NCBI GenBank assembly: GCA_017620055.1
Contig: JAFZRD010000065.1
Span: 1-5,968, forward strand
Direction: 5' to 3'
DNA: 5,968 nt
DNA from: Lachnospiraceae bacterium
Lineage (GTDB): Bacteria; Bacillota_A; Clostridia; Lachnospirales; Lachnospiraceae
In this document: positions 1-5,570 of the stretch, piece by piece
How the letters are laid out: the number at the start of each line of letters is the position of its first letter
Numbering within the stretch: the stretch's first letter is position 1
Position numbers and translations under genes: made by a program
The notes under the pieces: model-generated
What the model was told of the DNA's origin: nothing
Database searches by the model: none
The model's input: the letters and a program-made list of their open reading frames with translations, nothing else

Positions 1-1089
1 GACGACAAGACCGTTCGTGACATTTATGCAAAGATCCAGTATACCGTCAAGAGCGAGGAATCCTTCCGCAACGGACAGACGCTTATTGGCCGAATCGTCA
101 AGCGTACGCTCGAACCACTGCGTCGCCGATGTGATCGCCGGATTCAGTGCGTCGATCATGACGTATCTTGAAAGGGAAGCGATCCTCTCGCTTCTCATCG
201 GATTACGTTTGTATGCCATTGCGGATGAGCCGATCTGATTTTTCTCGAAAGGCTCTTCGACTTCCTTCAGATGCTGGAGTAGTCTTATATCGTTCGACAT
301 CTTGTGCGCACTCGCCGCGATACCGGCGAGGACGTTCAATACTCTTGTATCGACTTTCCTCGAATATGTCTGGCCGCTTACGGGATAGCACTCGGAAAAT
401 CCCATCTTGGCCGCTATCATGTCATCAAGCCTGTCAAGTTTTTCCTTATCGTTTTCAAACAGTTCCTTGAACGATGCCTGAGTTCCTGTTGTACCTTTGC
501 ATCCGAGGAGTTTGAGCGATCCGATGACATACTCGATATCTTCAAGATCTATCATGAACTCGTTGATCCACAATGTGGCACGCTTACCGATCGTTGTCGG
601 CTGCGCAGGCTGGAAATGCGTGAACGCAAGTGTCGGCTCGTCTTTGTATTCCCTGGCAAATCCCGCAAGGATGGCGATAACGTTTATCAGTTTCTTTCTG
701 ATAAGTTCAAGTCCCTCACGCATGATTATGATATCGGTATTGTCGCCTACATAACAGCTCGTCGCGCCGAGATGGATTATGCCCGCAGCCTTGGGACACT
801 GCTGACCGTATGCATACACGTGGCTCATGACATCATGTCTTACCTGCTTCTCGCGCTCTTTTGCCACATCATAGTTGATATCGTATATGTGAGCCTTCAT
901 CTCATCGATCATCTCATCGGTGATGACAGGCTTGCCGTCTGATGACAGCCCGAGTTCTTTTTCCGTCTCGGCAAGTGCTATCCACAGTTTCCTCCAGGTC
1001 GAGAATTTCTTGTCCTGAGAAAAGATGTACTGCATCTCCTTTGATGAATAGCGTTCGGAAAGGGGGCTTATATAAGTGTCTGTGTTCAT
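1..1089 (-). CDS. purB: Adenylosuccinate lyase PurB, N-terminal 363 residues (runs off left edge)
   Basis: PurB cleaves fumarate from SAICAR and from adenylosuccinate, so it acts twice in cytoplasmic purine synthesis. The frame is open from the ATG at 1089-1087 to base 1, giving exactly 363 codons; the family is usually about 430-480 residues, so roughly the last quarter lies outside. The protein begins MNTDTYISPLSERYSS. The fumarase/aspartase-superfamily landmarks are present: HLGATS, THFQPAQP with the likely catalytic His at about residue 158, and the mobile signature loop GSSAMAYKRNP at 287-297 carrying the likely catalytic Ser (288/289). TQWFERTLDDSANKR follows near the left edge. The KRNPMRSER form is that of the longer human/clostridial branch rather than the E. 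coli form. A GGAGAAG ribosome binding site lies 4-5 bases upstream of the start. It follows purC by 13 bp, so co-transcription is very likely. No stop or frameshift was seen. Identity is near certain from family motifs. Confidence 0.97.
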   Translation of the reverse strand, partial: MNTDTYISPLSERYSSKEMQYIFSQDKKFSTWRKLWIALAETEKELGLSSDGKPVITDEMIDEMKAHIYDINYDVAKEREKQVRHDVMSHVYAYGQQCPKAAGIIHLGATSCYVGDNTDIIIMREGLELIRKKLINVIAILAGFAREYKDEPTLAFTHFQPAQPTTIGKRATLWINEFMIDLEDIEYVIGSLKLLGCKGTTGTQASFKELFENDKEKLDRLDDMIAAKMGFSECYPVSGQTYSRKVDTRVLNVLAGIAASAHKMSNDIRLLQHLKEVEEPFEKNQIGSSAMAYKRNPMRSERIASLSRYVMIDALNPAITSATQWFERTLDDSANKRLSVAEGFLALDGILDLCINVTNGLVV

Positions 1090-1102
1090 GATCTTCTCCG
1101 GT

Positions 1103-1975
1103 TTACTTAAGGTCGCTGCCCGTGAGCATTTTAAATCCCTGCAGGTATTTCTCTATCGTTGTCTTCGTTACGTCTTCTGGAAGAGTCCAGTCATGTCCCT
1201 CGTTGTTTGTCAGCCAGTCTCTTGCAAACTGTTTGTCAAACGACTGCTGGCCGTGGCCCTTCTCGTAACCTTCTTCGGGCCAGAATCTTGAAGAGTCCGG
1301 AGTGAGCACTTCATCTCCGAGAACGATCGTACCGTTCTCATCGAGACCGAACTCAAACTTGGTGTCCGCTATAATTATCCCGTGCCCTCTCGCATAGTCC
1401 GCACATTTATTGTATATCGCCAGCGAATACTCTTTGATCTTTGATGCGTATTCACTGCCCTTTCCGGGGAATCTCTTCTCGAGATAGGAAACGCACTCGT
1501 CATATGAAACGTTCTCGTCATGGTCTCCGATCTCGGCCTTTGTCGAAGGTGTGAATATAGCCTCGGGGAACTTCTCGGATTCCACGAGTCCCTCTGCGAC
1601 CTTCGTCTTGCAGACCGTACCGCTCTTTTGGTACTCCTTCCAGGCGGTCCCCGTTATATAGCCTCTTACAATGCATTCCACCGGGAGCATCGTGAGCTTT
1701 TTGACGAGCATGCTTCTTCCTTCAAACTTCTCATTCCTGAAGAATTCGGGCATGTCGTTCGTATCGGTCGATATCATATGGTTGGGAACGATATCCTTCG
1801 TATAATCGAACCAGAATCTCGACATCTGGTTTAAGACCTTGCCCTTGTTCGTGATCACGTTCTTAAGTATCACGTCAAAGCAGCTGATCCTGTCCGTTGC
1901 AACTATAACGAGAGCATCTCCGACATCGTAGATCTCCCTTACCTTACCCTGTTTGACCGGTACGTATTCCTGCAT
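1103..1975 (-). CDS. purC: SAICAR synthase PurC (long form, 290 aa)
   Basis: Phosphoribosylaminoimidazole-succinocarboxamide synthase joins aspartate to CAIR using ATP, the step directly before PurB in the same pathway. Visible landmarks, in order: the N-terminal glycine-rich nucleotide-binding strand KQGKVREIYDVGD (about residues 8-20), TDRISCFDV (about 28-36), VECIVRGYITGTAWKEY in the middle, FTPSTKAEIGDHDENVS (substrate-binding region), and IIADTKFEFGLDENG with GDEVLTPDSSRFWP towards the C-terminus. At 290 residues it belongs to the longer class (as in yeast Ade1) rather than the roughly 240-residue class of E. coli and Bacillus; the extra length is at the C-terminus, with QSFDKQFARDWL and a final helix. 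The ATG at 1975-1973 is preceded by AAAGGAAACGG as a ribosome binding site, and the first residues match the family start. It is the first gene of a purC-purB unit driven by the promoter at 2015-2043. Confidence 0.97.
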   Translation of the reverse strand: MQEYVPVKQGKVREIYDVGDALVIVATDRISCFDVILKNVITNKGKVLNQMSRFWFDYTKDIVPNHMISTDTNDMPEFFRNEKFEGRSMLVKKLTMLPVECIVRGYITGTAWKEYQKSGTVCKTKVAEGLVESEKFPEAIFTPSTKAEIGDHDENVSYDECVSYLEKRFPGKGSEYASKIKEYSLAIYNKCADYARGHGIIIADTKFEFGLDENGTIVLGDEVLTPDSSRFWPEEGYEKGHGQQSFDKQFARDWLTNNEGHDWTLPEDVTKTTIEKYLQGFKMLTGSDLK

Positions 1976-2014
1976 GTTCCGTTTCCTTTCTTATTTCAAA
2001 TATCAACAAGAACT

Positions 2015-2043
2015 ATAATAGTCTTTTCCGAGTGATTTTACAA
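2015..2043 (-). promoter_or_regulatory. Predicted sigma-A-type promoter for purC-purB
   Basis: On the minus strand, TTGTAA (2043-2038, four of six consensus bases) and TATTAT (2020-2015, five of six) are separated by exactly 17 bp. Transcription would start near 2008, giving a leader of about 33 bases before the purC ATG. That is too short for a purine riboswitch, and none is seen. Control, if any, should therefore act at the DNA level, for example through the direct repeats just behind the -35. The call is consensus matching only. Confidence 0.65.
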
Positions 2044-2061
2044 GTGTGACACTAGTGTGAC
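2043..2061. repeat. Direct repeat AGTGTGAC x2, 11-bp period, behind the purC -35
   Basis: AGTGTGAC occurs at 2043-2050 and again, identical, at 2054-2061, one helical turn apart. The junction also forms a perfect 10-bp palindrome, ACACTAGTGT, at 2049-2058. The first copy touches the purC -35 hexamer (2038-2043), which is the usual place for an activator or repressor operator in a divergent region. The arrangement is seen directly. The idea that it is a regulator site is inference, and no known PurR or other box was recognised in it. Confidence 0.4.
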
Positions 2062-2121
2062 GCTTCCCGTGATATCATACCTGTGTAATGAAAAAAGGCC
2101 GGCAGCGAAAGCAAAGAGTGA

Positions 2122-2150
2122 TTGCCTTCCGGGCCGAAATATAGTATAAA
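2122..2150 (+). promoter_or_regulatory. Predicted promoter for the double-glycine peptide gene
   Basis: TTGCCT (2122-2127, four of six consensus bases) and TATAAA (2145-2150, five of six) are spaced by 17 bp on the plus strand. The predicted start at about 2157 lies inside the 23-bp dyad at 2155-2177 and leaves a leader of about 45 bases. The promoter is independent of the divergent purC promoter and about 80 bp from its hexamers. Confidence 0.6.
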
Positions 2151-2154
2151 CAAA

Positions 2155-2177
2155 GTAGATGTTTTCAAAATGTCTAC
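2155..2177. promoter_or_regulatory. 23-bp dyad over the predicted start site: operator or 5' UTR hairpin
   Basis: The arms GTAGA (2155-2159) and TCTAC (2173-2177) flank TGTTTTCAAAATG. Centred on C2166, eleven positions on each side are complementary except two pairs, which become G-U wobbles in RNA. The site begins 5 bases after the -10 hexamer, so a protein bound here would block initiation. If transcribed, the same bases would form a hairpin at the very 5' end of the mRNA, about 8 bases before the ribosome binding site, which could stabilise it. The sequence alone does not decide between the two. Confidence 0.5.
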
Positions 2178-2201
2178 ACCCTTTAGAAGGAGGATAATAC
2201 C

Positions 2202-2456
2202 ATGAATAAAATGAATGATTCAGATCTCGAGAATGTAAGCGGCGGCCTTATCTTCAATGCACAGAATATTTCAGGTTCGGACCCGGCCAATCCCTGGGAA
2301 GTAATCGACAACAAGAACGGAAACGTTCTTGCAAGATTCAACAACGAGCAGGCTGCAAAAGATTACGTAACGAGAACTTACGGCAATTATGCTTACAACA
2401 CAATGGAGATCAGCTGGAACGATCTTTGTGCTCTTCGTAACAACCCGATCGCTTAA
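2202..2456 (+). CDS. Small double-glycine-leader peptide (84 aa), putative secreted/bacteriocin-like precursor
   Basis: This is a short protein with a classic N-terminal double-glycine leader: MNKMNDSDLENVSGG, residues 1-15, fits the L-x-x-V-x-G-G pattern that C39-peptidase ABC exporters cut after Gly15. The predicted mature part (16-84, 69 residues) opens with a Ser/Asn-rich stretch. It then reads WEVIDNKNGNVLARF (32-46), which looks like a beta-hairpin, a likely helix NNEQAAKDYV (47-56), a Tyr/Asn-rich segment and a C-terminal ISWNDLCALR with one Cys at 76. It has no run of Cys/Ser/Thr typical of lanthipeptides and no hydrophobic GxxxG core typical of two-peptide bacteriocins. The ribosome binding site AGAAGGAGG (2185-2193) sits 8 bases before the ATG and is strong. 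Codons are mostly the C-ending kind (AAC, ATC, GAC), suggesting high expression. No exporter, immunity or modifying gene is present in the window. The leader call is firm; the role (bacteriocin, signal or secreted structural peptide) is unknown. Confidence 0.85.
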   Translation: MNKMNDSDLENVSGGLIFNAQNISGSDPANPWEVIDNKNGNVLARFNNEQAAKDYVTRTYGNYAYNTMEISWNDLCALRNNPIA

Positions 2457-2485
2457 CGGTCAGAACAGGCACATGATCATCAAAG

Positions 2486-2520
2486 AAGCCGGACCACTTT
2501 TGTGATCCGGCTTTCTTATT
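2486..2520 (+). terminator. Rho-independent terminator of the peptide gene, probably bidirectional
   Basis: AAGCCGGA (2486-2493) pairs with TCCGGCTT (2506-2513). After one C/A mismatch, CAC (2495-2497) pairs with GTG (2502-2504) around a TTTT loop. TTTCTTATT follows on the plus strand. On the minus strand the hairpin is followed by the pyrimidine-rich CTTCTTT, so it can also stop the convergent glmS operon, whose last gene ends at 2522. Confidence 0.85.
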
Positions 2521-2521
2521 G

Positions 2522-3469
2522 TCATTTTTTGTAGTATTCGTCTACGGCTACCATCCAGGCCGCAAGATACTCATCATTGAACATCGTCGATACGTATTCG
2601 GTCTTACCGTCATGGAAATACACCGTGCGTTTTGCATAGTTGACAAGCCAGATGTCATCCGCGCCATAGGCGGTCACGTTATAGTGGTAATCCGAATAAT
2701 TGCCATCCCTGAAATCACAACTGTTGATCTTCACATCCGTATCATGGAAGTTGTTAGCCAGGGCGAGCGCCATGATCATGTTCTTCTGCACTTCATCAAA
2801 ATCCTTAAGTGACGATTCGTCTACGAGCATTGTCGAGAGGATCTCGTAGAAGAGTTCTCTGTTTATCGTACGTCCCTTTTCAAGAACGACGTCATCGACA
2901 TAATCAAGAAATCCTCCGAGGTCTTTACCGTTTGCGAGAACGGTTGACGAATTCATTCCACCGTTCGGGGTAACGGTTGTCTCATTGTCTGAGCTGACCA
3001 CATCGGCATATGTGTATTTTAAAACGTTTCCCGCCGGCTGTGTTTCCTGTGAAGATGCATCCGCATTCTCCTCCGCGGTATTTGAACCGGACCCGATATC
3101 ACCCGTAAGATCAAGATCCTTCATCGAGTCTACGGCCTTATTCAGCTTGTCAAGATCTATGTCGGTATCGGGACCGATATCAACATCCATATCAATATCC
3201 GGCTCGTAATTCTCCGCGAAGTCCTTGACCGCATTGTCCGAAGCCTTCTTGACGGCCTTATATGACCCAACCAGAACGGCTATGATCACGGCGAGCAGAA
3301 GAAGGACGCCTCCGATAACGATAAGGACGATATGGACCGGTTTGAGTCCCTTCCTGTCTGCTCTTCTCTGAACGTTTTCGGGCGCGGGCGATACTCCCAT
3401 CGGTGCTCCGCACTCACTGCAAAATCTCTGACCGTCGGGAACCTCACTCCCGCATCTTTGACAAAACAT
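2522..3469 (-). CDS. Membrane-anchored zinc-ribbon protein of unknown function (315 aa)
   Basis: The N-terminus MFCQRCGSEVPDGQRFCSECGAPMG holds two CxxC knuckles (Cys3/6 and Cys17/20), a typical small zinc ribbon. A basic linker (RRADRKGLKP, about 35-44) leads to one hydrophobic segment at about 45-69. The positive-inside rule puts the ribbon in the cytoplasm and the remaining 245 or so residues outside. The outer part begins with an acidic stalk in which Asp alternates with hydrophobic residues (91-107, DIDMDVDIGP and the following repeat), then a Ser/Glu/Asn-rich linker (to about 147). It ends in a folded-looking domain (about 150-315) that I do not recognise, with aromatic-rich strands such as YSDYHYNVTAYG and WLVNYAKRTVYF. 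AAGGAG (3479-3484) precedes the ATG at a good distance. It lies 42 bp after glmS with no terminator between, so it is probably the last gene of that transcript. Zinc-ribbon-plus-one-helix proteins are common in clostridia, mostly uncharacterised; a sensor or envelope role is a guess. Confidence 0.9.
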   Translation of the reverse strand: MFCQRCGSEVPDGQRFCSECGAPMGVSPAPENVQRRADRKGLKPVHIVLIVIGGVLLLLAVIIAVLVGSYKAVKKASDNAVKDFAENYEPDIDMDVDIGPDTDIDLDKLNKAVDSMKDLDLTGDIGSGSNTAEENADASSQETQPAGNVLKYTYADVVSSDNETTVTPNGGMNSSTVLANGKDLGGFLDYVDDVVLEKGRTINRELFYEILSTMLVDESSLKDFDEVQKNMIMALALANNFHDTDVKINSCDFRDGNYSDYHYNVTAYGADDIWLVNYAKRTVYFHDGKTEYVSTMFNDEYLAAWMVAVDEYYKK

Positions 3470-3511
3470 ACACTCTTTCTCCTTTATCCCATATTTGATA
3501 CAGACGGTATT

Positions 3512-5386
3512 CTATTCCACCGTCACGCTCTTTGCAAGGTTTCTCGGTTTGTCGACATCAAGACCCTTTGCGACGCTCAAGTAATATCCGAGAAGCTGAA
3601 GCGGTATGATCGCAAGGCTTCCGACGAAGTGTTCATCGGCATTCGGAACATAAACCGCGAAGTTCACGGAGTCCTCGACATCGTATTTGCCGTAAACCGT
3701 AACGCCCATAAGGTAGGCTCCGCGGCTCTTGCACTCCATCATGTTGGACAGTGTCTTCTCATACAGATCTGTCTGTGTCAGCGCACCGATAACTAAAGTC
3801 CCGTCTTCTATAAGCGAGATCGTGCCGTGTTTCATCTCACCCGCAGCATATGCCTCGGAGTGGATGTAACTGATCTCTTTCATCTTGAGTGATCCCTCGA
3901 GACATATCGAGTAATCTATACCTCTTCCGATGAAGAATATGTCCTTCGCGTTAGAATACTTGGATGCGAACCACTGGATCCTCTCCTTATCCTCGAGTAT
4001 CTTCTTCATCTTGTCCGGAAGCGCCAGAAGCTCCGTCAGATATTCGTCGTAGTCTTCAATAAGGTCACGTATGTTCGCAAACTTTAATGCAAGCAGGAAC
4101 ATGCACACAAGCTGGCAGCTGTATGCCTTTGTCGTTGCGACCGATATTTCGGGGCCGGCCAGGGTGTACATACAGTAATCGGCCTCACGGGCGATCGACG
4201 ATCCGACAACATTGACTATCGCAAGGGTCGGCAGTCCTTTCTCCTTCGCCATCCTGAGCGCCGCAAGCGAATCGGCGGTCTCTCCGGACTGCGAGATTAT
4301 TATGACGAGCGAATCGGGGATAAGCCTGCTCTTTCTGTATCTGAACTCCGAAGCCAGCTCGACTCTCACGGGCAGACCGGCAAGTTCTTCGATCACGTAC
4401 TGGGCTTCCATCCCTACATGCCATGCGCTTCCGCATGCAACGATATACACCTGTGACATCTTCCTGATCAGGTCCTCGGTAAGTCCTGTCTCGATAATAT
4501 CTATGATCCTTCCGTCATCGGTCTCGCGGATGTACTTGCGGAGCGTATCCATTACGACCTGCGGCTGTTCATGGATCTCCTTCATCATGAAATGCTCGAA
4601 TCCGCCCTTCTCGGCTGCTTCGGCATCCCATTCGACTTCGCTCAGATCCTTTGTGATCGTATCGCCGTCAAGGTTATAGAACGTCGCACCGTCGGCTGTT
4701 ATCTCCGCCATCTCGAGATTGCCGATGTAATATACTTTTCTCGTATGGGACAGTATCGCGGGAACATCGGATGCGACAAACATCTCGCCGTCACCCTGTC
4801 CGATGATGAGCGGGGATTCTTTTCTCGCAACATAGATCTTGTCGGGATGATCGGCGAACATCACGACAAGTGCATATGATCCCCTCACACGCACTATCGT
4901 CTTGGCAAGTGCGTCGATGGGGCCCATCTTGTATTTCTTGTAATAGTAATCAACGAGCTTGATCAGGACCTCGGTATCGGTCTCGGAATAGAACTTGTAT
5001 TCATGTCTCTCCATCTTGGCCTTGAGTTCCTGGTAGTTCTCGATTATACCGTTATGGACTCCGACAACGAGTGACTCAACCTCTCCCGATCCGGAATTGC
5101 TGCAGTTACCCGACACATGCGGATGCGCATTGATCTGGCTCGGTGCGCCGTGCGTCGCCCATCTCGTATGACCGATACCGCAGTTGCCGGCAAGAGCCTT
5201 TCCTTCGTCGGTCTTCTCGACAAGGTTGTTGAGCTTGCCGATCGTCTTGACTACGACAGCCGGCCTCTCACCGTCCCTTACGGCAAGACCCGCGGAGTCG
5301 TATCCTCTGTATTCAAGTTTCGAGAGGCCCTGCAGAAGGACCGGTGCCGCCTGCTTATCGCCTATGTAACCTACTATTCCGCACAT
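3512..5386 (-). CDS. glmS: Glutamine--fructose-6-phosphate aminotransferase (isomerizing) GlmS
   Basis: GlmS converts fructose-6-phosphate and glutamine to glucosamine-6-phosphate, the committed step to UDP-GlcNAc for peptidoglycan. The start used here is ATG 5386-5384 (624 residues), because the protein must begin Met-Cys: Cys2 (MCGIVGYIG) becomes the N-terminal nucleophile of the class II glutaminase after Met removal. A frame extension to an ATG at 5410 would add MLGGIKYG and would place the ribosome binding site inside the gene. The glutaminase domain (about 1-235) shows LEYRGYDSAG, CGIGHTRWATHG, HNGIIENY and SETDTEVL. SIS domain 1 (about 300-430) shows ACGSAWHVG and ISQSGETADS, then ATTKAYSCQL. 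SIS domain 2 (about 475-610) shows FIGRG, LEGSLKMKEISYIHSEAYAAGEMKHG and the C-terminal DKPRNLAKSVTVE that closes the synthase site. It is slightly longer than the usual 600-610 residues, partly through a Ser/Gly-rich insertion between AHPHV and VGVHNG. Preceded by a structured leader. Confidence 0.98.
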   Translation of the reverse strand: MCGIVGYIGDKQAAPVLLQGLSKLEYRGYDSAGLAVRDGERPAVVVKTIGKLNNLVEKTDEGKALAGNCGIGHTRWATHGAPSQINAHPHVSGNCSNSGSGEVESLVVGVHNGIIENYQELKAKMERHEYKFYSETDTEVLIKLVDYYYKKYKMGPIDALAKTIVRVRGSYALVVMFADHPDKIYVARKESPLIIGQGDGEMFVASDVPAILSHTRKVYYIGNLEMAEITADGATFYNLDGDTITKDLSEVEWDAEAAEKGGFEHFMMKEIHEQPQVVMDTLRKYIRETDDGRIIDIIETGLTEDLIRKMSQVYIVACGSAWHVGMEAQYVIEELAGLPVRVELASEFRYRKSRLIPDSLVIIISQSGETADSLAALRMAKEKGLPTLAIVNVVGSSIAREADYCMYTLAGPEISVATTKAYSCQLVCMFLLALKFANIRDLIEDYDEYLTELLALPDKMKKILEDKERIQWFASKYSNAKDIFFIGRGIDYSICLEGSLKMKEISYIHSEAYAAGEMKHGTISLIEDGTLVIGALTQTDLYEKTLSNMMECKSRGAYLMGVTVYGKYDVEDSVNFAVYVPNADEHFVGSLAIIPLQLLGYYLSVAKGLDVDKPRNLAKSVTVE

Positions 5387-5398
5387 TCCGTATTTGAT

Positions 5399-5405
5399 AC
5401 CTCCT
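5399..5405 (-). promoter_or_regulatory. glmS ribosome binding site (decides the start codon)
   Basis: AGGAGGT on the minus strand lies 12 bases before the ATG at 5386, a slightly long but workable gap. It falls inside the first codons of the longer reading from 5410, which rules that start out. It is 10 bases past the end of the leader stem at 5416, so a fold or cleavage in the leader could affect access to it. Confidence 0.8.
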
Positions 5406-5415
5406 AACATGCGTC

Positions 5416-5541
5416 GTACAGTTTCATCAGTTGCTCAAACGGCGCTTGCGCTCCGTTTCCGGACGTCACGTTACTAGACTCGATAAAACCTCGTCAAGTA
5501 ACAACGTCCTCCAAGGCGTTTGATCAACCGATAAACTGTAC
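5416..5541 (-). ncRNA. Structured glmS leader RNA (candidate riboswitch/ribozyme, class not assigned)
   Basis: On the transcribed (minus) strand, GTACAGTTTATCGGTTG (5541-5525) pairs with CAACTGATGAAACTGTAC (5433-5416), with one wobble and one bulged G. After a single A-G mismatch, seven more pairs join 5523-5517 to 5435-5441. Enclosed is a second stem, GGACGT-T-GTTAC (5509-5498) with GTAAC-GTG-ACGTCC (5474-5461). Its 23-base apex can fold as GAC-GA-GG-UUUUA-UC-GA-GUC, placing two tandem G-A pairs opposite each other. Beyond it are UCCG-GAAA-CGGA (5463-5452, a GNRA tetraloop, competing with the stem base) and a short GC-rich hairpin. There is no U-tract, so this is not a simple terminator; the ribosome binding site lies 10 bases downstream. 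Position before glmS suggests control by glucosamine-6-phosphate, as with the glmS ribozyme. The string TTGACGAGG followed by TTTTATCGA (5497-5480) resembles that ribozyme's core as I remember it, but the canonical 5' cleavage site is not found upstream. A miniature inverted-repeat element is the main alternative. Confidence 0.65.
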
Positions 5542-5570
5542 TCCTTGTTTGTTTATCTGTTTGGGTTCAT

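Noticed and set aside
304..942. 212-codon open frame on the plus strand
   Set aside because: It lies antisense to purB, whose translation matches adenylosuccinate lyase throughout. The plus-strand product has no recognisable motif or ribosome binding site.
2084..2089. TGTAAT as an alternative -10 for the peptide gene
   Set aside because: No acceptable -35 lies 16-18 bp upstream. The TTGCCT/TATAAA pair at 2122-2150 is better and closer.
1976..2201. Purine riboswitch or PurR box upstream of purC
   Set aside because: The predicted purC leader is only about 33 bases, with no purine-aptamer strings. No PurR-like motif was recognised; only the direct repeats are reported.
3470..3511. Terminator between glmS and the zinc-ribbon gene
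   Set aside because: No stable hairpin followed by a U-tract was found on the minus strand; read-through is more likely.
3332..3796. 154-codon plus-strand open frame across the zinc-ribbon/glmS junction
   Set aside because: It overlaps two real minus-strand genes and their junction. Its composition is that of an antisense shadow, and there is no start signal.
4212..4679. 155-codon plus-strand open frame inside glmS
   Set aside because: Antisense to the SIS and linker region of glmS, where the coding strand matches the family; Ser/Ile-rich shadow translation.
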